Of a stretch of DNA of 30,644 nucleotides, positions 9,124 to 16,585 are shown piece by piece. Position 1 is the stretch's first letter, and each line of letters starts with the position of its first letter. The notes below the pieces were generated by a model that saw only the letters and a list, made by a program, of their open reading frames with translations, had not been told where the DNA came from and searched no databases. The DNA is from DASULK01 sp036381835 (GTDB lineage Bacteria; Actinomycetota; Actinomycetes; Mycobacteriales; Micromonosporaceae): positions 1-30,644 of the forward strand of contig DASVCA010000019.1 in assembly GCA_036381835.1 (NCBI GenBank), read 5' to 3'. The translations under genes were made by a program, and so were the position numbers.

Positions 9124-10098
9124 ATGAACGAGGCCGTCGCCGACCGGGCCGTCGGAGTCCTATTGGGAACGGCGTGCGGCGACGCGCTGGGGGCCGGCTA
9201 CGAGTTCGGGCCTCCGCTGGCATCGGACGTACCGGTGGACATGATCGGCGGAGGCGTGTTCGGCTTCAGCCCCGGCGAATGGACCGACGACACATCGATG
9301 GCGGTGTGCGTAGCCGAGGCGGTGGCCGCAGGCCACGACCTACGCTCATCGGAAGGTCTCGACGCGGTGGCCGCCGGATTCCTCCGCTGGTTCGACAGCC
9401 GACCCACCGACGTCGGAAACCAGACCGCCGCGGTGCTGTCCTCAGCCCGTACCCGTGACGCGAACGGCCTCGTCGCGGCCGCCGCCCACTATTTCGATCA
9501 CCACCCGGGCGGCAGCGCCGGCAACGGTTCCCTGATGCGAACCGCACCGGTGGCGCTCGCCCACCTCGACGACGATCCGGCCGCCGTCGCCGAAGCCGCG
9601 GTACGGGTCAGCCGGCTCACCCACGCGGATCCGGCCTGCGGCGAGGCGTGCGCACTGTGGAGCGTGGCGATCCACCACGCAGTGCGCCACGGCACCTTCG
9701 ACGGGGTACGGGAAGGGCTGGGGTTGCTGCCGGCGCATCGGCGCACCTACTGGGCCGGGCTGCTGGACGAGGCCGAAGCGAAACCGCCGGCCCACTTCGT
9801 GAAGAACGGCTGGGTGGTGCACGCGCTGCAGGCGGCCTGGTCGGCGATCACCCACACCCCGGTGCCCTCCTCCGGCGACCCGGCGGAGCACCTGCGGTTG
9901 GCGCTGGAGACCGCGGTGCGTGGGGGCCGGGACACCGACACCGTGGCGGCAATCGCCGGCGGGTTGCTCGGTGCCCGGTGGGGCGGTGCTGCGGTGCCGC
10001 AGCGGTGGCGCTCGGCGCTGTTCGGCTGGCCCGGCTACCGGGCCGACGATCTGACCCGCCTGGCGTTGGCGGCGATCGGCGATCAGGGCGAGGGCTGA
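9124..10098 (+). CDS. ADP-ribosylglycohydrolase (DraG/ARH family)
   Basis: A 324-residue dimanganese hydrolase of the ADP-ribosylglycohydrolase fold, which removes ADP-ribose from proteins or small molecules in the cytoplasm. The metal-binding and active-site motifs are intact: GTACGDALGAGYE (15-27), WTDDTSM (53-59), GNGSLMRT (133-140) and DTDTVAAIAGGLLGA (270-284). GAGGGAG at about 9111-9117 precedes the ATG at a good distance. It is not beside dinitrogenase reductase genes or an obvious ADP-ribosyltransferase, so its target is unknown. The stop codon lies inside a 16-bp palindrome. Confidence 0.93.
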   Translation: MNEAVADRAVGVLLGTACGDALGAGYEFGPPLASDVPVDMIGGGVFGFSPGEWTDDTSMAVCVAEAVAAGHDLRSSEGLDAVAAGFLRWFDSRPTDVGNQTAAVLSSARTRDANGLVAAAAHYFDHHPGGSAGNGSLMRTAPVALAHLDDDPAAVAEAAVRVSRLTHADPACGEACALWSVAIHHAVRHGTFDGVREGLGLLPAHRRTYWAGLLDEAEAKPPAHFVKNGWVVHALQAAWSAITHTPVPSSGDPAEHLRLALETAVRGGRDTDTVAAIAGGLLGARWGGAAVPQRWRSALFGWPGYRADDLTRLALAAIGDQGEG

Positions 10099-10108
10099 CC
10101 GGTCAGCC
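10093..10108. repeat. 16-bp perfect palindrome over the stop codon of the glycohydrolase gene
   Basis: GGCTGACCGGTCAGCC reads the same on both strands and contains the TGA at 10096-10098. It could fold as a 6-bp hairpin acting as a weak terminator, or bind a dimeric protein. Confidence 0.6.
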
Positions 10109-10121
10109 GAGGGCCACGCCC

Positions 10122-10173
10122 GTGCCGGTCACCACAAAATCGCGGTTACACGATGACCTGGGGCGACCGGCAC
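10122..10173. repeat. Spaced 9-bp inverted repeat upstream of the ABC ATPase remnant
   Basis: GTGCCGGTC (10122-10130) and GACCGGCAC (10165-10173) are perfect complements separated by 34 bp. The region between is relatively AT-rich (CACAAAATCG, TTACACGATGA). It lies about 40 bp before the ATG at 10215, so it may be a regulatory region or a hairpin. Confidence 0.45.
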
Positions 10174-10214
10174 AAACAGGTGGTCCTAGCCGGATAGCGG
10201 AAAGACAAAACGGT

Positions 10215-10936
10215 ATGGGTGTGGATCGCCTCGTGTGTGAGGCTATGACGAAGTCCTACGGGGAGGCGTTTACGCTTGGCCCGCTCTCACTCGAAATCGG
10301 CAAGGGCGTGACTTGCCTGGTCGGGGCGAACGGTGCAGGAAAATCGACCTTCTTCCGTCTAGTGGCCAAGGTGGACCGGCCCACGTCAGGATCGGTTCGT
10401 CTGGAAAGCGAAGGAGGCCGCGGCAAACTGGGCTATCTTCCGCAGGAAGCACTGCTGCCGAACACGGCGACCTGTGAGGATTTCCTGCATTACGTGGCCT
10501 GGCTGCAACGCGTGCCGTCGCGTAATCGAGAGAGCCCGTGATTGCTGCATTGTCTCAGGTGAATCTAGAGGCCCGGCGCGGCGACACCATCAAGACCTTG
10601 TCCGGCGGTATGCGTCGCCGTCTGGGAATTGCACATGCTCTCGTCCACGACCCCGTGCTGGTGCTTCTGGACGAACCCACCGTCGGGCTCGACCCGCGCC
10701 AGCGCATCGGGCTGCGCCAGACCATTCAACAGGTCAGTCAAGACCGCATCGTCCTCGTCTCCACACACCTCGTGGAGGACGTGCGCGGCCTGGCGGACCG
10801 GGTGATCGTACTGAACGACGGTGCCGTCGTCTTCGACGGAGATGTCGAGAGCCTGGAAAAGCGTGCCGAGCCGGGCGCTCCGGGCGACACCGATCTGGAG
10901 CGGGCGATCGCGATTCTGATGGGAGCGGCCAGTTGA
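10215..10936 (+). pseudogene. ABC transporter ATP-binding protein, broken by a frameshift
   Basis: The first frame (10215-10541) encodes the N half of a CcmA-type ABC ATPase: Walker A GANGAGKST (37-45) and the Q-loop GYLPQ. It ends at TGA 10539. The second frame (from GTG 10538) continues with the signature TLSGGMRRRLGIAHAL, Walker B VLVLLDEP, D-loop GLDP and H-loop VSTH. The halves join naturally if one base is restored near 10526-10537, giving ..RNRES-x-VIAALSQVNL. So a single-base deletion, or a sequencing error, splits the gene. No slippery heptamer is seen at the junction, so programmed frameshifting is unlikely. The downstream permease genes are also damaged or shortened, favouring real decay. 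Confidence 0.8.
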
Positions 10937-11579
10937 GGAGACCGCTACGCTACGCCCTGAGTACCCTCGTCGGCCCGTGGCTGGCGCTGCCCGCGGCCGG
11001 ACTGGAGATCACGAACTTCGTCCAGCGCGGCATGCCGTGGCGCGGTGAGGGCATGTGGACGGTGGAGTGGTTCGCCATCGCACTCTTCGTTCTCTGCCCG
11101 TTGGCTGCAGGGGCGGCGGCGGTGGATGCGTCACGGCTGTCGCGTCCGGGCAACATCCACCTCGTGGTGTCGGTGCCCCGGCCCGCCCGGGCCTACCCGT
11201 GGGCCGCGGCCTGGTGCGCCGGACCACTCGTCGTCCTGCACCTGCTCACCATTGCCGCCGGGCTGGTAGTCGGCGAGGTCACGGAGCCGAGCGTCAGTTG
11301 GTGGGCGCTGTCGAGCTCGGCGCTGATCCAGTGCGGAGCGATCGTATGGTTCATGGCGCTCGGCTCGGCGGTGGGGCGATTCACCAACCCCTTGCTGGCG
11401 GGAGCGACGTCGATCAGCAGGCATTCACGTTCCGCTTCTTCTCCCTACTGGTCACCTGGCTCCACCTGGCCGGGGCGGAACTCGAACAAGCTCCGGTCCA
11501 GCCCAAGATTCTCGATTCAGCAGAGGTCGAACAGATCATGCGGGACTTCGACCGGTGCAACCTGGACGGCCGGGGTTGA
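10933..11579 (+). pseudogene. ABC transporter permease with internal deletion and frame change
   Basis: TTG at 10933 overlaps the stop of the ATPase frame (TTGA). The frame reads about 158 residues of membrane protein (RRPLRYALSTLVGPWLALP, WFAIALFVLCPLAAGAAAV, AAWCAGPLVVLHLLTIAAGLVV, ALIQCGAIVWFMALGSAVG). At about 11405 the membrane-protein character stops in this frame. It is replaced in another frame by QAFTFRFFSLLVTWLHLAGAE and a soluble tail EVEQIMRDFDRCN, ending at TGA 11577-11579. That tail stops exactly where the next gene begins (TTGA overlap), as expected of the true end of this gene. The simplest reading is that an out-of-frame internal deletion removed the middle. A plain 1-nt indel without deletion is the alternative. 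Confidence 0.6.
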
Positions 11580-12202
11580 GCGGGCGGCGGACAGCGCGTG
11601 CCTGGGCAGCGGTACATGCCACCCGACCCGCGTTCTCCGTGATGATCACCGTTGCGCTGGCATCGCTGATCTTCGGACGGTCGGCGGTCGAGAATCTCGG
11701 CTTCATCCGACTCGTGGCACCGGTGTCCGTGCTGCTATTGCTGCCCGCGATAGCGGGGGTAGGTGTCGCGATAGCCTGCGACAACACGGCCAGGCTCCCC
11801 CTGCCTGACCCAGTTCGAACCAGGGCGTCCCGTGCGGCTTGGGTTCTCGGCTGGACTCTGTTGGCCGTACTCGTGGTCAATCTCGGGCGCTTCGGCTCCG
11901 AGGCCAGTTCGGTGGGGGCCAATACACGCAACGTACTTCTTCACACCGCCGCCGGCCTGGCCGTGGTCTGGCTCGGCTACCCACGGGTCGCCTGGCTGCC
12001 CCCGTTCGGCTACACCATCGCATGCATGCTGTTCGGGTACCCGCGACATCAACTCGGCTACGACTGGTGGGCGGTCGTCATGCAGGACCGGGTGACGATC
12101 GGACAAGCGGTGACCGTAGGCGTCCTGTATGCCGCCGCCGTGCTCGCGTTCGTGTTCGCCCCACCGGGATCAGCATTTCGCCACCTGGTGCTGCGATCTT
12201 GA
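11576..12202 (+). CDS. Integral membrane protein, probable second subunit of the decayed ABC transporter
   Basis: A 208-residue polytopic membrane protein with about five hydrophobic segments (VMITVALASLIFG, LVAPVSVLLLLPAIAGVGVAIA, AWVLGWTLLAVLVVNL, LLHTAAGLAVVWLGYPRVAWLP, AVTVGVLYAAAVLAFVFAP). A TTG start at 11576 overlapping the previous TGA mirrors the ATPase/permease junction and suggests an original three-gene operon. The stated alternative start is the ATG at 11555, inside the previous frame. I cannot assign a family by motif; ABC-2-type permease partner is inferred from position. With the ATPase broken, it may no longer function. Confidence 0.6.
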   Translation: MSGRRTARAWAAVHATRPAFSVMITVALASLIFGRSAVENLGFIRLVAPVSVLLLLPAIAGVGVAIACDNTARLPLPDPVRTRASRAAWVLGWTLLAVLVVNLGRFGSEASSVGANTRNVLLHTAAGLAVVWLGYPRVAWLPPFGYTIACMLFGYPRHQLGYDWWAVVMQDRVTIGQAVTVGVLYAAAVLAFVFAPPGSAFRHLVLRS

Positions 12203-12208
12203 AGATCG
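12194..12208. repeat. 15-bp palindrome over the stop codon of the permease-like gene
   Basis: CGATCTT-G-AAGATCG is perfectly symmetric about G12201 and contains the stop TGA (12200-12202). Possible weak terminator; there is no T tract. Confidence 0.4.
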
Positions 12209-12259
12209 GAACACACCGCTTCGTGGTTGCCGGCCCGCGCAGACCGTATCCCGGCACGG

Positions 12260-12343
12260 TCAGGCGTCGAGTACGCCGTCGGTGATGTGCACCGTGCGAT
12301 CCGCGTACCGGGTCATCCGCTCGTCGTGGGTGACGTCCAAACC
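12260..12343 (-). pseudogene. C-terminal remnant of an export-type (MacB/LolD-like) ABC ATPase
   Basis: Read on the minus strand, this piece encodes VTHDERMTRYADRTVHITDG and then VLDA and a stop. This is the H-loop and C-terminal end typical of LolD/MacB ATPases. Upstream of Val the frame loses family resemblance, so only about 25 codons survive. It is on the opposite strand to, and of a different ABC subfamily from, the ATPase at 10215, so it records a second lost transporter. Confidence 0.65.
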
Positions 12344-12479
12344 TCGTCGGCCTTCTTCCTCACTCGGCCGTAGCATACCGGCATAACCCTCACAATACGG
12401 GCGGAATCGCGGCTGGCTCAGCCGTGTGCGGTGACGGGATCGCCTGCTTATCCCCGCGACCGGTGGGTATCTCCCGGCC

Positions 12480-12764
12480 ATGTTGATGCTGACCGAGAAC
12501 GCCGTGATGGTGATCCGTGACCTCGCCGCCCAGCAGGGCGCACCGCAGACCGCCGGGGTGCGGATAACCGCCGACGAGTCGGCCGGCACCTTCTCCATCG
12601 ACACGGTGACCGAGCCCGCCCCGGGCGATCAGGTGGTCGAAGACCTCGGTGCCCGCGCCTTCCTCGACCCGCAAGCGGCGCGACTGCTCGACGACATGGC
12701 ACTCGACGCCGCGGTCGTCGAGGAAGGCGCGATCGAGTTCTCGGTCATGCAGCGACCCCGATAG
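12480..12764 (+). CDS. HesB/IscA-like protein lacking the iron-sulfur cysteines
   Basis: A 94-residue protein with the HesB/IscA layout: LTENAVMVIRDLAAQ at the N terminus, GVRITADES, PAPGDQVVEDLGARAFLDPQAARLLDDMALDAAVVEEGAIEFSV. True A-type Fe-S carriers have three conserved Cys; this protein has no Cys at all, so it cannot hold a cluster the usual way. Such cysteine-free paralogues are known in actinobacteria, with no function I can name. The start at ATG 12480 or 12486 is not decided by a clear ribosome site. It stands alone after the ABC remnants. Confidence 0.72.
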   Translation: MLMLTENAVMVIRDLAAQQGAPQTAGVRITADESAGTFSIDTVTEPAPGDQVVEDLGARAFLDPQAARLLDDMALDAAVVEEGAIEFSVMQRPR

Positions 12765-12868
12765 GCGGCCGACCCCGCGGCAGGCACGCCGTCGCCGACT
12801 CGAATGGTTAGCACGGCGGCTCTCGGGTAACCGGCAATTTCCCTTCCGTATGCCAGGCAGGAGTGATC

Positions 12869-13378
12869 ATGAAGGTTGCGCACTTCCCGCTGCGCGCCGC
12901 CGTCGGCGCGTACGTACTCAACTCGGGGCTGTCCAAGCGGGGTCTAGAAGGCGAAGCGGCCGAATCCCTGCACGGCATGGCCGCCGGAGCCTTCCCCCAG
13001 TTCAAGCAGATGCCGCCGCAGCGGTTCACCAAGCTGCTGTCCAACGCCGAAACCGCACTCGGCACCGCGCTGCTGCTGCCCGCGGTGCCGTCCGCGCTCG
13101 CCGGAATCGGCCTGGCCGGGTTCGGCGCCGGCCTGGTCCAGCTCTACTGGAAGACGCCCGGCATGCACAAGCCGAAGAGCCCGCGCCCGACCCAGCAGGG
13201 CATCGGGCTCGCCAAGGACGTCTGGCTGCTCGGTGCCGGACTCACCCTGCTGCTCGACGATCTGCTGCTGCGCCGCCGCTTCAAGATGACCCGGCGTACG
13301 CGCAGGTCGATGCGCGCGGCGGTGCCGATGCTGAACGGCGGCCGACGACGGCGTACCGGTCTGCTGTCCATGCGCTGA
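12869..13378 (+). CDS. DoxX-like small membrane protein
   Basis: A 169-residue protein with a DoxX-type arrangement: FPLRAAVGAYVLNSGLSKRGL, a helical loop, ALGTALLLPAVPSALAGIGLAGFGAGLVQLYW, then GLAKDVWLLGAGLTLLLDDLLL, and a strongly basic cytoplasmic tail (RRRFKMTRRTRRSMR..GGRRRRTG). The ATG at 12869 follows AGGCAGGAG with proper spacing; an in-frame GTG at 12863 overlaps that site and is less likely. Its stop (13376-13378) directly abuts the stop of the convergent helicase gene, leaving no room for a terminator. Function is uncertain. Confidence 0.7.
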   Translation: MKVAHFPLRAAVGAYVLNSGLSKRGLEGEAAESLHGMAAGAFPQFKQMPPQRFTKLLSNAETALGTALLLPAVPSALAGIGLAGFGAGLVQLYWKTPGMHKPKSPRPTQQGIGLAKDVWLLGAGLTLLLDDLLLRRRFKMTRRTRRSMRAAVPMLNGGRRRRTGLLSMR

Positions 13379-16300
13379 CTAGGCGGCCACCCGTGCCGCA
13401 TGGAAGACGTCGGCCGGTAGCGGGTGGTGCAGGCGCCAGAGAATCCGCATCGGCCGGTCGCCGGTGTGTCGCTGGTAGGTCATCGTTCCCGCGTACAGGT
13501 ACGGCGGCGCGCCCAGATCCCCGTCCGGCTCCCGGCTCTCCCGCAGAAACAGGTGGACGGTCGAGCCACGCTCGGCATGGTGGATGTACCGCTGCCCGGT
13601 AGGGGAGGCGGAACCGGTGGTGCTCTGCGACTCCCACTGGAACAGCTCCGGCGTCACCGCCCGGTCCTGGTACATCGTGGTCGGCGAGTAGTGCCGTTCC
13701 GTCTTGACCAGGGTCACGAAGAACAGATCGGCCCGTTCTGCCTCAACCCATTTCACGCCTTCCCGCACGGTCTGCGGGTTCGTGATGCCGAAAGCCGCAC
13801 AGGCCTCGTCGCGACTGTAGCGGGCGTGTACTCGCAGCGGGATCCGCTTGTGCGGGTTGACGGCCGGTTCGAGGGGCCGGGTCACCCGGCGGATCCGAGC
13901 CCGTAGCACCTGTTCGACCTGCCGCAGCTCCAGGCAGCGGGCCGGATCGCCCCACAAGCGGCGAAGCCGGTCGTGGAACTCGTCGAGGGGAGCGGACTGA
14001 CCCCAGAGCGCGAAGTGCAGCAGCCAGGCCAGACGGCCCTCGGCGGGTGGCTGGCCACTCGCGACCCGGGCGAGTTGATCGAGCCGATCCGGGTCGTCGA
14101 GGTGCAGCACACGGCCGATCGCCCCGCCCAGTGCCCGGTCGTCCGGGCCGGGCGGCGCGTTGTCAACGCCGGCCAGGCGGCGCAAGCCCGTCCACCCGCC
14201 GAGCGTCCTGCGGCGGTAGAGGTCTTCAATCTCCAGCCCGGCCTCGGCGAGAAAGTCGGCCAGCGGCACGTCACCGAGCCGCCGCAGCTCGTTGACCAGG
14301 TCGCGGCTGGTCATCCGCAGCGATCGGCGCAGGTTGTCCAGCACCACCTGCTTGGAGACTCGGTCGAGTTCGATGTGGCAGCCGCTCGGCAGGTTCGGGA
14401 AGTCGTCCTCGACGGCCCGGGCGAGCGCGCGTCGGCTCACTCCGGTCAGAGCCCGCCAGCGCAAGTCGAAGCGGAAGTCGGCGTGCTGTCCGCCGATGAA
14501 GTCGAGCACGGTCAGGCAGGGCTTGCCGTCGGCGAGCCGCAGACCGCGGCCGAGTTGCTGCAGGAAGATCGTGGCGCTTTCGGTGGGGCGGAGCAGGAGG
14601 ATGGTGTCGACGGCGGGTAGGTCGACACCCTCGTTGAACAGATCGACCGTGAAGATGATTTTCAGGTCGCCCCGGCGCAGCGCCTCGATCGCCGTCTGCC
14701 GGCTGTCGGGCGCGGTCCGGGCGCTCAACGCCCGTGCCGGCACCCCGTGCCGGTTGAACCAGTCGGCCATGAACTCTGCGTGCGCGATGCTCACGCAGAA
14801 TCCGAGAGCACGCATCCGGCTCGGGTCCACCTTGTCACGTACCGCCTGCAGGATGAGCCGCGCCCGGGCATGATGGCCGGTGTAAAGGTCGCTCAACTGC
14901 TTTGGGTCGTAGCCTTGCCCGCGCTTCCAGCGCAGCGTTGACAGATCGACATCGTCGTGCAACCCGAAGTAGTGGAACGGTGACAGCAGTTGCCGTTCCA
15001 ACGCTTCCCACAGGTGCAGTTCGATCGCGGTGCGCCCGTCGAACCAGCGCCGCACGTTCCGACCGTCCGCCCGGTCCGGGGTGGCAGTCAAACCGAGCAG
15101 GATGCGGGGCTTGAGATGGCCCAGCAGGCGGGTGTACATGGGTGCCTCGGCATGGTGAAACTCGTCGACAACCACCATGTCGAAGTGCTCCGGGTCGAGG
15201 TCGGCGAGGTTGAGGCGGTGCAAGGACTGCACCGAAGCGAAGACATGCCGCCACTGGTTCGGCCGGTCGCCGCCGACGTACGTCTCGCCAAACGTTCCGT
15301 CACGCAGCACGTGCCGAAACACTGAGCGGCTCTGCCGCAGGATCTGCTCCTGATGGGCTACGAACAGCAGCGACTCCGCGCGACCGGTCTGCCGCAGCCT
15401 ACGGTAGTCGAGCGCGGCGACCACCGTCTTGCCGGTGCCAGTCGCCATCACCACCAGATTGCGCCAGCGGCCGTGGACCTCCCGCTCGGTGGACAGGTCG
15501 TCGAGGATCTCTTGCTGGTACGGGTACGGACGCACGTCGAGGCTTACCGTCTCCGCCGGGTCGTCGGCCAGTCCGCCGCCTTCGGCAGCCAGCGCCCGCC
15601 GTAGGCGCTGCGCATCCCGGTCCGGCTGGTATGGCTCGAACGCCGGATCGTGCCAGTACTCCTCGAACGTCGCCTCGAACGTGTCGATGATGTGTGGCTG
15701 CTCCAGCCGCGCAAGGCGAACGTTCCACTCCAACCCGTCGAGCAACGCCGCCCGGGACAGGTTCGACGAACCGACGTACGCGGTGGTGGTGCCGGTGTGC
15801 CGCCGAAACAACCAGGCCTTGGCGTGCAGCCGAGTGGTTCTGGTCTCGTACGAGATTCTGACCTCCGCACCGAGTTCGGCGAGCCGGTCTAGTGCCCGCT
15901 GTTCGGTGGCACCCAGATAGGTTGTGGTGATGACCCGCAGTCGCCCGCCCCTGGCGATCAGGTCACGGATCGGCTGCTCCACCACCCGCAGCCCATGCCA
16001 CTTGATGAACGCGCACAGCAGATCCACCTCGTCTGCCGAGGCCATCTCACGGACTACCGCGTGCCCCACACGCGGTTGGCCACGCCCGTTGACCAGCAGC
16101 GCTCCGGTATTCAGCGGGATCTCCGGGCGGGGCGGAAAGGCGACCTGGCGGGGTGGCGCCGGTCGTTCGACGACCGCGGTCAGCACCTCCTGGGCGCGAC
16201 TCACCGCCTCGTCTGCGCCGACCGCCTGCGGCTCGATGGCGGCGATCGCCGCGGCGATCCGGTTCGTCGCCTCGATTTGGCGGACCAGGCGCTCGGCACC

Positions 16301-16480
16301 GGATCCAGGAAGAGCTCGAAGCGCCCGCCGGGCGAGGCCGGCGATGTGCCGGGCGAGCACCTCGTGGGCGTCGGCGGGGTCGAGGCTGACCCGCTGCACC
16401 AGATCGTCGTCGATGTTCCTGAGCCGATCCGCGAGGCCGTGGGTGACGAGGTGCTCGTACACGCCCGGGGCAAGATCCAT
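13379..16480 (-). CDS. PLD-like nuclease / SF2 helicase / DUF3427 fusion protein
   Basis: A 1033-residue DNA-acting protein. The N-terminal part (about 125-265) is a phospholipase D-like nuclease domain with HAK at 219-221 and GSSN at 237-240. The SF2 (Res/DEAD) helicase core (about 315-660) has Walker A ATGTGKT (346-352), motif II DEFH (439-442), motif III LTATP (464-468), motif V FNEGVDLP (615-622) and motif VI QLGRGLRL (642-649). The C-terminal third ends in a DUF3427-type domain (about 865-1025; KTERHYSPTTMYQDRAVTPELFQWESQ). AGGAGG lies 5 nt before the ATG at 16480. DUF3427 helicases are common in accessory regions, and PLD/helicase pairs recur in anti-phage systems. It is divergent from the nuclease operon and shares its promoter region. 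Confidence 0.93.
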   Translation of the reverse strand: MDLAPGVYEHLVTHGLADRLRNIDDDLVQRVSLDPADAHEVLARHIAGLARRALRALPGSGAERLVRQIEATNRIAAAIAAIEPQAVGADEAVSRAQEVLTAVVERPAPPRQVAFPPRPEIPLNTGALLVNGRGQPRVGHAVVREMASADEVDLLCAFIKWHGLRVVEQPIRDLIARGGRLRVITTTYLGATEQRALDRLAELGAEVRISYETRTTRLHAKAWLFRRHTGTTTAYVGSSNLSRAALLDGLEWNVRLARLEQPHIIDTFEATFEEYWHDPAFEPYQPDRDAQRLRRALAAEGGGLADDPAETVSLDVRPYPYQQEILDDLSTEREVHGRWRNLVVMATGTGKTVVAALDYRRLRQTGRAESLLFVAHQEQILRQSRSVFRHVLRDGTFGETYVGGDRPNQWRHVFASVQSLHRLNLADLDPEHFDMVVVDEFHHAEAPMYTRLLGHLKPRILLGLTATPDRADGRNVRRWFDGRTAIELHLWEALERQLLSPFHYFGLHDDVDLSTLRWKRGQGYDPKQLSDLYTGHHARARLILQAVRDKVDPSRMRALGFCVSIAHAEFMADWFNRHGVPARALSARTAPDSRQTAIEALRRGDLKIIFTVDLFNEGVDLPAVDTILLLRPTESATIFLQQLGRGLRLADGKPCLTVLDFIGGQHADFRFDLRWRALTGVSRRALARAVEDDFPNLPSGCHIELDRVSKQVVLDNLRRSLRMTSRDLVNELRRLGDVPLADFLAEAGLEIEDLYRRRTLGGWTGLRRLAGVDNAPPGPDDRALGGAIGRVLHLDDPDRLDQLARVASGQPPAEGRLAWLLHFALWGQSAPLDEFHDRLRRLWGDPARCLELRQVEQVLRARIRRVTRPLEPAVNPHKRIPLRVHARYSRDEACAAFGITNPQTVREGVKWVEAERADLFFVTLVKTERHYSPTTMYQDRAVTPELFQWESQSTTGSASPTGQRYIHHAERGSTVHLFLRESREPDGDLGAPPYLYAGTMTYQRHTGDRPMRILWRLHHPLPADVFHAARVAA

Positions 16481-16503
16481 TTGTCCCTCCTATTCGGAAA
16501 GTC

Positions 16504-16585
16504 ACCGTAGGTAGCCGTCGCGTCGATCAACAATCCACCGAACTGGTGATTGCTGGAAGATCATGGAACTTGTACCGTGCTCGCC
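16504..16585. promoter_or_regulatory. Shared divergent promoter region with inverted repeat over both -35 boxes
   Basis: An imperfect inverted repeat (CAACAATCCACC at 16528-16539, GGTGATTGCTG at 16545-16555, 5-bp spacer) has a predicted -35 at each end. Rightward, TTGCTG (16550-16555) is 17 bp from TACCGT (16573-16578), which would start RNA at about 16585. Leftward, TTGTTG (complement of 16528-16533) is 18 bp from TACGGT (complement of 16504-16509). A dimeric regulator bound here would block both promoters. Promoter boxes are predicted by eye only. Confidence 0.5.

Noticed and set aside
10520..10545. Programmed ribosomal frameshift in the ABC ATPase
   Set aside because: No slippery heptamer or stimulatory structure, and the neighbouring permease is also disrupted; decay is simpler.
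10200..12480. Insertion sequence or transposon as cause of the decayed ABC region
   Set aside because: No transposase frame, terminal inverted repeats or target duplications were found around the breakpoints.
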